This document shows, piece by piece, positions 31,757-39,838 of a stretch of 51,664 nucleotides of DNA. How positions within the stretch are numbered: the first letter of the stretch is position 1; every line of letters begins with the position of its first letter. The DNA comes from PVC group bacterium (ex Bugula neritina AB1) (lineage in GTDB: Bacteria > GCA-001730085). The notes beneath the pieces are model-generated. The model was not told the DNA's origin and made no database searches. It saw only the letters and a program-made list of their open reading frames with translations. The stretch covers positions 1 to 51,664 of the forward strand of contig MDLB01000102.1 in the NCBI GenBank assembly GCA_001730085.1, given 5' to 3'. Made by a program: the position numbers and the translations under genes.

Positions 31757-34700
31757 CTATGCCGAATCACCCACTTTATCTCCTAAAAAACCAGACATGT
31801 TATTTTTAGAAGAAGGATTCACATTCAATGATAAAAAGTTTTTGTCCAAAGTTTCAAACTTTTCATAAATATCCTCATCTTCACCTTCAACCCCAGCAAG
31901 TTCTTTTTTCTCTTTAAATGAAGCTATATTTTTGATTTGCTTTATAAAGAAAGCACCTGGCGAATGCAAAAGACTCATGGCCAAAACAATAACAAAAAAG
32001 GTATTCAAGGCATGTAAAACAGCAGCATAAACCGTAGGCAAAATCTGTGTAAAAATAAGAGACAGCATAATAATATTCCAAACTATCGCCAACCAAAAAA
32101 TACTACTCAAAATAACAACATAGGCTTTTCTAAAAGATTTCAAAATGCTACTCAGCCCAAAAAATAAGTTTTCCTTATTGTCATTTGTACCAAAACATAT
32201 ATCCCCGCTCTCAAGAGATCTCGCCCCCCAAAAAGAAACCCCAACTTGTGCCAAAAGCATAGCCAAACGATCATTAGCACCATCTCCCACAAAATATACA
32301 ACATTTGAATCTAAGCAATCATCTTTCTGATCCCTTAAGTCTTTTGTAATCATTTTTTCCAAGACATTAAAGCCTTCTTTTTTTATAAGATCTTTCTCTA
32401 TTAAATAGTCTCGGAAATCAGAATAAGAAAGAACAAGAGGAAGATCTTCTTCTTGTTCTAAGGCTTTTTCTAAACCCTCTAACAGTTTCTTTTGTTTAAA
32501 CAGGGCCACAAAAACAGCTTTGTCTTGACTTGAAGCCTCTGCTAAAGCACATTTTACCCCAACACTATGAGCGACTTTTTTAACGACTTTTATTGTATCG
32601 CCAGAAGAAATCATGCAAAAAATCTTTTTCGGGATCGACTCAACACGAAAAAGCAACCTCGAAAAACCATTGATAAATGTCTCATACCAGCTTCGTCGAA
32701 CTTTGGCACACTTTTCAACAAATGCTACTGCCCCATCTCGGATATTATTTTTTATCCTAATCAAACCTAAGAACTTTCCTTTTGAAACATCATACATAAC
32801 GATGCATGTCATGTCTTCATTGTCTTTATTTTCAATAGCTCCCTCTACTTCTGCAAAAGTTGCTTTTATCTTTAGATCTGCTGCATAGTATTTTTTAAAG
32901 GATTTAAAGTCTCCCACGTACAGTTTTTCCTCATTTAAAGGGCTCTGTGCTTCTATCTCTAAAGGGCTCTGTGCTTCTATCTCGAAAGATTTAGGCAAAT
33001 AGCGCATTAGCAACCCTTTATTGTCTGGATCTCTTTCAATGTGAAAACCTAAGTTAGCTTTATTTAAAGTATAGTTGGTAAGCATTGTTTGATCTTCTAC
33101 ACTCAATGTCTCTAAAATCTTTGTATAAATAGCCTGAGCATAAGAGTTATTTTCCTTTAAAAAACTTTCTGCCAAAGCCACCAAAAACAAAGTTTCTTTT
33201 TGCTGTTTTTCTAACACAGAACCCTCAAAAATCCACGGCCTTTCGGAATCAACTTCAAACCCTAAGGTTAAAGTATTACTTTTATCTAGAAAAACCACTC
33301 TAGGATAAACAAAGGCTGAGTCATTCTGAACAGTCACATTTTTTTGTGTTGCCAAACTATGTCGAAGAGCGCTAAATGTCAAAGGAATACCAATAAGAAA
33401 TGAACAAGGGCATAAGCTAACAAAAACAGCTAAAGCATTTTGCAAAGCAGCATTCAAGCTTTTATCATAGACATAGGTTGCTACTATTCCAGCAATGATA
33501 GCCAAGGTCAAAACCACTAAAATAAAGTACTGCCCAAGTCTTTCTGCAAAAAGACTTGTCCTGGACATATTATGAGAATTAAACCTTTTAAGAGAGTCTT
33601 GCAGTGTACCAATTTTCGTATCATCTCCCACTTTGTCTAATTTTAAAAGCACTCCTTTTAACTTATTAATATCATCATTTTTTAAATCGAGAGAATCTTT
33701 AGAGAGGTCTTCCTCTACAGCTTTTAAAAAAGTTCCTCCCCACAAAATATTATCGATTTTTTTATTTTTACTTCTTTCCTCTCCATTAAGTTCAAGTTCC
33801 TTAACATAGCAGAAGTGAGCATTCTTATCGCCTACAAAGCCAACAAGGACTCCATCAACACGAGGAATCCATGTCCCATATGGAACAAAGGCAACAACGT
33901 CTCTACCATCTTTAAGCCATTTCTCAACAACCGCTTCTTCAGTTTTGCAAAAAGAAGAGAGCTCTATTTCATCAACCGAGTGAATCAGAACTTGATTAGG
34001 TATTTTATTCTTTTTAACATTATCAAGAGCTTTCTCCTGCTCTTTAACTGCTCCCATCTTAATCGCTGCAGCCAATCTTATAGATATAGCGATAAGTGCA
34101 ACAATAATCATGCTAACATCTTCAAATTTAGTCAACACTAGCACTGTAAAAATAATCAAGGATATCCCTTGAACAAAAGTCATCCCCAGAGCCCTTAAAG
34201 GGTTATGTTTTTCACGGACCCTGTCAAAAAATTTAAAGATAGATTTCCATGCCTCATAGATAGGACGTATCGCATAAACAACAGCACCCACCCAACCCAA
34301 AACATTAAAGACCGTTCGAACTTCTAAAGGAATATAGAAATGCATGCCATGAAAAACATCTGTCAATATCTCCATAGCAAAAAAAAGAAAAACTAACAAC
34401 CACAAAAAACCAGTATTTTCGTAAAAATATCTAATTATATTTTTTAAAAAAGACATTTTAAATCTTTTAAGGGTTTTTTCTATAAATTTTTTAACTTTAA
34501 CTATTATAGGTATAACAAAAGGAACCATTAAAAATAAAAAGAAAGGAGAAACCTGAGTCAAGCCAAAAGCTAATCCTAAAATAGCCGTAACCCCAACAAA
34601 AAAGATCCAATGAATCTCGTAATACTTTTTCAAAAAAAACTGTTGTGAGCTGTTATGACAACACGCATCTTTTTTATGAGGCAAAACATTTTTCACATCT

Positions 34701-34999
34701 GAGTTCCTTTCAGTTGTTTTATAAGAACATTCTTTATGTGAATCATGATGAGAATGATTGCACCCCTTATGTTCATCAGGCGCATTACATTCTTTATGTG
34801 GGTCGCCATTCACATCAGCAGCCTCATGGTCTTGCTGAGTAGGACTACAATCAGTTTTATTAATCAATATCTTCGGAGACAAATTGCTCTTAACTTTAAC
34901 AAGATTGGAAGCAGGGCTCAAAGCGAAAGAAACAGAGTCAAACAAAAAAAAGTTTAATAAAAGAATCGTTATAATAAACTTTGGGTTTATTTTTCTCAC
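31757..34999 (-). CDS. Divergent P1B-like (heavy-metal) P-type ATPase with secretory leader and DxHKxC repeats
   Basis: 1080 residues from a GTG with AAGGA six bases upstream. A leader (7-26, ending SFALSP) is followed by a Cys/His-rich segment with three DxHKxC units (66-71, 75-80, 86-91) and HKKDACCH. Hydrophobic spans before the actuator domain lie at about 130-168, 196-212, 226-245, 274-291 and 294-311. The core is P1B-like, with CPC (530-532) and GDGAND (905-910), but hallmark motifs are changed: TGES is NGEE (405-408), DKTGT is DKSNT (572-576), the P1B HP dipeptide position reads SY (619-620) and TGD is SGD (799-801). The phosphorylated Asp and catalytic Glu remain, so it could still be active or be a regulatory pseudo-pump. 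Likely metals are Zn or Cd, by inference only. It splits the purine gene cluster. Confidence 0.75.
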   Translation of the reverse strand: MRKINPKFIITILLLNFFLFDSVSFALSPASNLVKVKSNLSPKILINKTDCSPTQQDHEAADVNGDPHKECNAPDEHKGCNHSHHDSHKECSYKTTERNSDVKNVLPHKKDACCHNSSQQFFLKKYYEIHWIFFVGVTAILGLAFGLTQVSPFFLFLMVPFVIPIIVKVKKFIEKTLKRFKMSFLKNIIRYFYENTGFLWLLVFLFFAMEILTDVFHGMHFYIPLEVRTVFNVLGWVGAVVYAIRPIYEAWKSIFKFFDRVREKHNPLRALGMTFVQGISLIIFTVLVLTKFEDVSMIIVALIAISIRLAAAIKMGAVKEQEKALDNVKKNKIPNQVLIHSVDEIELSSFCKTEEAVVEKWLKDGRDVVAFVPYGTWIPRVDGVLVGFVGDKNAHFCYVKELELNGEERSKNKKIDNILWGGTFLKAVEEDLSKDSLDLKNDDINKLKGVLLKLDKVGDDTKIGTLQDSLKRFNSHNMSRTSLFAERLGQYFILVVLTLAIIAGIVATYVYDKSLNAALQNALAVFVSLCPCSFLIGIPLTFSALRHSLATQKNVTVQNDSAFVYPRVVFLDKSNTLTLGFEVDSERPWIFEGSVLEKQQKETLFLVALAESFLKENNSYAQAIYTKILETLSVEDQTMLTNYTLNKANLGFHIERDPDNKGLLMRYLPKSFEIEAQSPLEIEAQSPLNEEKLYVGDFKSFKKYYAADLKIKATFAEVEGAIENKDNEDMTCIVMYDVSKGKFLGLIRIKNNIRDGAVAFVEKCAKVRRSWYETFINGFSRLLFRVESIPKKIFCMISSGDTIKVVKKVAHSVGVKCALAEASSQDKAVFVALFKQKKLLEGLEKALEQEEDLPLVLSYSDFRDYLIEKDLIKKEGFNVLEKMITKDLRDQKDDCLDSNVVYFVGDGANDRLAMLLAQVGVSFWGARSLESGDICFGTNDNKENLFFGLSSILKSFRKAYVVILSSIFWLAIVWNIIMLSLIFTQILPTVYAAVLHALNTFFVIVLAMSLLHSPGAFFIKQIKNIASFKEKKELAGVEGEDEDIYEKFETLDKNFLSLNVNPSSKNNMSGFLGDKVGDSA
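32937..32984 (-). repeat. 24-bp in-frame tandem duplication in the ATPase nucleotide-binding domain
   Basis: Two adjacent 24-bp units (32937-32960, 32961-32984) differ at one base and encode IEAQSPLE-IEAQSPLN in the nucleotide-binding (N) domain region. The near identity means the duplication is recent. Confidence 0.85.
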
Positions 35000-35295
35000 A
35001 AAAAGTCCTTTCTTTAGGAATAAATTTATTAATACCTTGAGATATTTTTCAAAGTTTCAACCAAAAATGTGCGCTACTTTACAACAAGCTCACATACCTT
35101 TTAGTTCGGGAAATATCTCAAAAAAGATTGCAGAAAACAAGATTGATAGATCGTTTTATCAAGACCTTCCTGTTTTCTATTTTAATATAAAAAAAAAACA
35201 TCATCCACAAAAAATATAAAACGTCTCTTAAAGAGGTATAAAATATTCCAAAAGTTCTTTCTAAATTAAAAGTCTTTATAGTCCAATCTCAAAAA

Positions 35296-37551
35296 TTAAG
35301 AACGATTCATTGTTCTCTCTAAACTATCAGACCAAAAATGTTCAAGTTCTTTCACAGAAAGATCCAGGACATCCTCTATTACAAGTCTCTCACCTTCAAC
35401 ATTTCCCAAAACGGTGACAGGCGTATCGTTTTTTAAGCATATATCCTGAATATCAGCAAGACTCGAAGGATCACAAGAAACAACAACTCTACTTTGAGTC
35501 TCTCCAAATAAAATAATATTAAGAGGTATCTCTTCCTCATTCGGTAAAACTATCTTTGCACCTAAAGAAGCCGACTCAGCAGACATACATGACTCAGCTA
35601 AAGTCACAGCAAGACCACCTTCTGAGCAATCATGTGCTGAATTTAAAAGACCTTTTTCTGAAGACAAAAGAACGGCTTCATGCAATTTCTTTTCCACAGC
35701 AAGATCTAAGGTGGGACATAGAGAAAGCTTCTCTCCCAAAATATTTTCGCTAAACTCACTCGAGCCTATTTCGTTTTTATTCTCACCTAATAAAAGAATA
35801 AGATCCCCCTCGTTTTGAAAAAACTGTGAATTAATACGCTTTGCAACTTCAGATTCTTGAACATTGTCTATCAATCCAACAACTCCAACTATAGGCGTTG
35901 GAAAAATGGGACCATCAACATTCTGATTATATAAGCTAACATTTCCCCCAATAATTGGAATATCAAGGTCAGAACAAGCTTTCGCAAGCCCTTTAACACA
36001 ATGATGAAAAACCCAAAAGTTCTCTTCATGCATAGGGTTCCCGAAGTTCAAACAATCTGTCCCGGCAATAGGCCTCGCACCTGCACAAACAACATTTCTC
36101 GCAGCTTCTGCAACAGCTATTTTGCCTCCCTCATAAGGGTCAGCATGACAATAGCGGCCTTGCCCATCGAGTTTCATTGCTAAAAACTTATTAGTATTCT
36201 TAATTCTTATAACAGCAGCATCCGATCCTGGACGAACAACCGTATTCGTTTGAACCATATGATCATACTGCTCATAAATCATTTTTTTACTTGCGATGTT
36301 GGGCGTAGCTAAAAGTTTTTTTAAGGTCTCTCCATAGTCAACCATCGCATTCACTTTTTCGCGATCAATTAAAGGGATTTTACTCAAGTATTCAGGCTTT
36401 CTTTCTTCACGCGTATAAACAGGAGCATCATCTGACAAAGCTTGAACAGGAACATCTGCGACAAGATTTTTGTTTTCAAAAATCCTCATCCTATCTCCCG
36501 ATTCGACCTGTCCAATATTTTTAACATGTAGGTCCCATTTCTGAAATATTTCAGAGACTCTATCAACATACTTTTTCTCAACTATAAGGAGCATTCTTTC
36601 CTGAGATTCTGAAAGCATTATTTCATAAGGAGTCATCCCTTTTTCTCTTTGAGGAACCTTAGAAACATCTATTGAAATACCCATCTTGCCACGCGCAGCA
36701 GTTTCACAAACCGCACATGTCAATCCAGCAGCTCCCATATCTTGAATCCCAACAACAAGATCTTCCTGAATCACTTCCAAACACGCCTCAAGCAAAAGTT
36801 TTTCCATAAAAGGATCCCCAACTTGAACCGCAGAGCGTTCCTCTTGAGAGTCTTCTGTTAAGTCATCCGAAGCAAATGTGGCGCCATGAATCCCATCTCT
36901 ACCCGTTGAAGCACCTACATATAAAACCTGATTACCGGCACCAGAAGCAGCCCCTCTGGCTATTTTGTCTGTCTTTAAAAGGCCTAGGCAAAAAACATTA
37001 ACCAAGGGGTTTGTTTGATACGAATCATCAAACATAACTTCTCCACCAACGGTAGGAACGCCGACACAGTTACCATAACCAGCAATCCCTTCGACAACCC
37101 CCTTTAATAAAAAACGAACATGCTTATCTTCTAAGGAGCCAAACCTAAGAGAGTTCATACACGCGATGGGACGTGCACCCATTGTGAATATATCTCTAAT
37201 AATCCCTCCAACACCTGTCGCGGCACCTTGATAAGGTTCTAATGCCGATGGATGATTATGGGACTCGACTTTAAATGCAACAGCCCAATCGTCTCCGATA
37301 TCAACAATCCCTGCATTTTCTTCTCCGGCAGGGACTAAAATTTTTTCATGTTTCGTGGGAAAAAGTTTTAAAAGGTTCTTAGAGTTTTTATAGCTACAAT
37401 GCTCAGACCACATAACGGAAAACAACCCTAACTCCAAAAGGTTAGGATCCCTATGCATTTTTTCAACAATCAAAGAATACTCTTGCTTGCTCAAACCATG
37501 TTGTTCAATAATATCCGCTGACATAGGCGCAAACTCTTTAGATTCAGACAT
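35296..37551 (-). CDS. purL: Phosphoribosylformylglycinamidine synthase, small-type large subunit
   Basis: 751 residues, matching the PurL of the PurLQS system rather than the 1,300-residue fused enzyme. Motifs: [16 protein letters not shown] near the N-terminus, [30 protein letters not shown] split over about 90-120, [22 protein letters not shown] and DCSEGGLAV. It converts FGAR to FGAM using ammonia from PurQ. It lies 77 bp downstream of purQ. The third subunit, PurS, is not seen in the window. Confidence 0.97.
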   Translation of the reverse strand: MSESKEFAPMSADIIEQHGLSKQEYSLIVEKMHRDPNLLELGLFSVMWSEHCSYKNSKNLLKLFPTKHEKILVPAGEENAGIVDIGDDWAVAFKVESHNHPSALEPYQGAATGVGGIIRDIFTMGARPIACMNSLRFGSLEDKHVRFLLKGVVEGIAGYGNCVGVPTVGGEVMFDDSYQTNPLVNVFCLGLLKTDKIARGAASGAGNQVLYVGASTGRDGIHGATFASDDLTEDSQEERSAVQVGDPFMEKLLLEACLEVIQEDLVVGIQDMGAAGLTCAVCETAARGKMGISIDVSKVPQREKGMTPYEIMLSESQERMLLIVEKKYVDRVSEIFQKWDLHVKNIGQVESGDRMRIFENKNLVADVPVQALSDDAPVYTREERKPEYLSKIPLIDREKVNAMVDYGETLKKLLATPNIASKKMIYEQYDHMVQTNTVVRPGSDAAVIRIKNTNKFLAMKLDGQGRYCHADPYEGGKIAVAEAARNVVCAGARPIAGTDCLNFGNPMHEENFWVFHHCVKGLAKACSDLDIPIIGGNVSLYNQNVDGPIFPTPIVGVVGLIDNVQESEVAKRINSQFFQNEGDLILLLGENKNEIGSSEFSENILGEKLSLCPTLDLAVEKKLHEAVLLSSEKGLLNSAHDCSEGGLAVTLAESCMSAESASLGAKIVLPNEEEIPLNIILFGETQSRVVVSCDPSSLADIQDICLKNDTPVTVLGNVEGERLVIEDVLDLSVKELEHFWSDSLERTMNRS

Positions 37552-37628
37552 TTTTTCGCTTCCTTAGATCGATAGACACTAATTAAAGATTTTTCTTAGC
37601 ACAGGCTTAAAGCTTTGTTAAAAAAACT

Positions 37629-38303
37629 TTAGCTATTCTGCACATAATAAATCAAACTTTCAAAAATTTTTAAACCATCAGATCCAGAAAGGACCTCTTC
37701 GCTGCAACGCTCTGGATGAGGCATCATGCCCAAGACATTCCCTTGCTCGTTAGTCAACCCTGCTATATCGTCAAATGAACCATTGGGATTATCTATGTAC
37801 GAAAATAGTTTGCGAGATTTTGAAGCTGTGGATCCATCAACCGGAGGAAAATAATTTCCATCATGATGAGCTACAGGAATAGTGATTTCATCATTAATAT
37901 TATACTTGTTTGAAAAAGGAGAGTCATTAGCTTCAACACGCAAGCGAACATCCTTACAGATAAATTTCAAAGAAACATTCCTTTGCATCGCTCCTGGAAG
38001 CAATCCTGTTTCAAGTAAAATCTGAAAACCATTACAAATACCTAAAACAAGTCCTCCACTGAGAGCAAAGTCTTTAAGTGCAGGCATAATCGAAGAAACA
38101 GAAGCCATAGCTCCACAGCGCAAGTAATCCCCATAAGAAAACCCTCCGGGGATAACAATCACATCAACATTTTTGATCTGTGTTTCTTTGTGCCAAATAT
38201 AGGAAGCTTTTTGATCCACAACGTTTTGAATAACCTCAAAACAGTCTCTATCACAATTTGAACCTGGGAAAACAAGAACACCAAAAGAAACTTTTCTTTT
38301 CAT
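37629..38303 (-). CDS. purQ: Phosphoribosylformylglycinamidine synthase, glutaminase subunit
   Basis: 224 residues from the ATG at 38303; the longer frame to 38357 adds a hydrophobic 18-residue stretch foreign to the family. Class I amidotransferase: VLVFPGSNCDRDC, GGFSYGDYLRCGA, the nucleophile Cys in LGICNGFQIL, and the catalytic His/Glu in MMPHPERC. It releases ammonia from glutamine for PurL. It lies 105 bp downstream of rplT, so it may be read from the ribosomal operon. Confidence 0.96.
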   Translation of the reverse strand: MKRKVSFGVLVFPGSNCDRDCFEVIQNVVDQKASYIWHKETQIKNVDVIVIPGGFSYGDYLRCGAMASVSSIMPALKDFALSGGLVLGICNGFQILLETGLLPGAMQRNVSLKFICKDVRLRVEANDSPFSNKYNINDEITIPVAHHDGNYFPPVDGSTASKSRKLFSYIDNPNGSFDDIAGLTNEQGNVLGMMPHPERCSEEVLSGSDGLKIFESLIYYVQNS

Positions 38304-38408
38304 AATTAAAGAATTTCCAATGATATCAGCTGAAAAAAAACACCAAAAAGACAACAAAGTGGCTCAAGTTTCTCTTTCGAAGCTATCAAAGACGATTTTT
38401 CAATCATT

Positions 38409-38768
38409 TCAAGAAACTTCTTGATCTTTGACTTTTTTCACAATAAGGTCAAAACCTTTGGGATCATAAACCGCTATATCCGCTAACATCTTACGATTAA
38501 GCTTGATTTCGACTTGATTAAGACCATGAATAAGGCGACTATACGTCAAGCCTCTTTCATTTGCGGCAATTTTTATACGTCCAATCCAAAGCGAACGAAA
38601 ATCACCCTTTTTCTTACGACGATGTGCAAAAGAATAGGCCATCCCACGACGAACTGCTTCTACAGCTGTCCTAAACAAACGACTACGACCGCCCTTATAC
38701 CCTTTTGCTTTTTTAAGAACTCGTTTACGTCTACGACGAGAACTTACAGCATTGGTAGCTCTAGACAT
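38409..38768 (-). CDS. rplT: 50S ribosomal protein L20
   Basis: 119 residues, standard length. The basic N-terminal extension (SSRRRRKRVLKKAKGYKGGR) and the globular part with RSLWIGRIKIAANERGLTYSRLIHGL are typical. L20 is a primary assembly protein for the large subunit and in several bacteria represses the rpmI-rplT mRNA. Here it is separated from rpmI by 290 bp, an unusually long gap containing an interspersed repeat. Confidence 0.97.
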   Translation of the reverse strand: MSRATNAVSSRRRRKRVLKKAKGYKGGRSRLFRTAVEAVRRGMAYSFAHRRKKKGDFRSLWIGRIKIAANERGLTYSRLIHGLNQVEIKLNRKMLADIAVYDPKGFDLIVKKVKDQEVS

Positions 38769-38879
38769 TACTTTAGACTCCTTGTTACTTTATCTATTTC
38801 TAGATCATTCTCACTGGCTTAAACTCTATCTTCATATGAAGAACAGAAAAAAAATGCCCCTCTAAAGGCTCATAAAAAT

Positions 38880-38965
38880 TTCTGAATACCGAAAAAAATC
38901 TTCTAAAGAGAAAAAACCAACATTTTAAAAGTTAATCAGAATATCCCAACAGTCTTCAAGCAATC
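38880..38965 (+). repeat. Interspersed imperfect inverted repeat, copy IR4, between rpmI and rplT
   Basis: The left part CTGAATACC with downstream CTTCTAAAGAG resembles the left arm of IR1. The right part TTTTAAAAG followed by AGAATATCCCAACAGTCTTC resembles the right end of IR3 (GATATGTTGCAACAGCCTTC). It is more degraded than IR1-IR3. It lies in the 38769-39058 gap; the rest of that gap shows no gene. Confidence 0.4.
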
Positions 38966-39058
38966 AGCTAAAGATCATGGGAAAATATATTTTAACAAAA
39001 AAAACGTTTTTAGTTTTAATAAAAATAAGACTATACAACTATAAAAAACTGACCCCTT

Positions 39059-39259
39059 TTAAAGGTACGGACACATTTTTTTCACAGAACGAGACTCTTG
39101 CAAAGAAGCAACAGCAACACTACCTCGCATTTTACGTTTCCTTTTTGTCGTTTTTTTCGTCAGAATATGACTCTTACCAGATTTACTGCGCATAACAAGA
39201 CCAGAGCCAGTTAATTTAAACCTTTTAGCAACTCCAGACTTTGTGCGAATCTTGGGCAT
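39059..39259 (-). CDS. rpmI: 50S ribosomal protein L35
   Basis: 66 residues. [20 protein letters not shown] and [18 protein letters not shown] are L35 signatures. The ATG shares one base with the infC stop (TAATG), so translation is coupled to infC. Normal order infC-rpmI-rplT. Confidence 0.97.
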   Translation of the reverse strand: MPKIRTKSGVAKRFKLTGSGLVMRSKSGKSHILTKKTTKRKRKMRGSVAVASLQESRSVKKMCPYL

Positions 39260-39807
39260 TAGACGTTCCCTTTCTTATCTTTTTTATCATTCTTATGTGG
39301 CACAAAAAAAGTAACCAGCATCCTTCCTTCCATAGAAGGGAGTCTATCTGGAACACCAAAATTTTCAACTTCTTTGACCACTTTTTCAAGTAATTGGCGA
39401 CCTATACTTTGGTAGCCCAATTCTCTTCCTCGAAAAATAACAGAAACTTTCACTCGATCCCCATGCTCTAAAAAGCGGATAATATTTTTAATTTTCACAT
39501 AAAAATCGTTATCTTCAATACGTGGTCGCAAGCGAACTTCTTTAACAACAATTATTTTTTGTTTCTTCTTAGCGTCCTTCGCCATCTTCTCTTGCTGATA
39601 TTTAAATTTACCATAATCTATTATACGGCAAACCGGAGGTTTAGCATTTGGAGAAATTTCAACCAACTCAAGTCCTACACTTTTGGCTTCATCCAAGGCA
39701 TCCGTCAAAGACATAACTCCCAACTGAGCACCTTTAGCATTAATAACTCTAACTTCTTTGGCACGAATTTGAGCCCCAACAGCCACTGACTTCATCTTAT
39801 TAGAGAT
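39259..39807 (-). CDS. infC: Translation initiation factor IF-3, probable AUC start
   Basis: 182 residues if started at the ATC at 39807. A strong AAGGAGG lies eight bases before that ATC but 20 bases before the first ATG (39795), and an in-frame stop sits just upstream, so ATC is the best-placed start. The N-domain has [10 protein letters not shown] and [24 protein letters not shown]. The C-domain has [37 protein letters not shown] and [12 protein letters not shown]-3 checks start codons in the 30S P site. Rare starts (AUU in Escherichia coli, AUC in Myxococcus as I recall) allow IF-3 to repress its own synthesis, and that logic would apply here. It follows thrS by 31 bp. Confidence 0.95.
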   Translation of the reverse strand: MSNKMKSVAVGAQIRAKEVRVINAKGAQLGVMSLTDALDEAKSVGLELVEISPNAKPPVCRIIDYGKFKYQQEKMAKDAKKKQKIIVVKEVRLRPRIEDNDFYVKIKNIIRFLEHGDRVKVSVIFRGRELGYQSIGRQLLEKVVKEVENFGVPDRLPSMEGRMLVTFFVPHKNDKKDKKGNV

Positions 39808-39838
39808 TGCTTTATCCTCCTTGCTTTAAACAAAAGTA

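Noticed and set aside
31665-31784. Short plus-strand frame starting MGFFKMTKSLKR
   Set aside because: It lies on an interspersed repeat whose other copies contain stops and length changes in this frame, so it is not conserved coding sequence.
38304-38408. purS hidden between rplT and purQ
   Set aside because: The 105-bp gap is too short for an 80-residue PurS and shows no matching frame.
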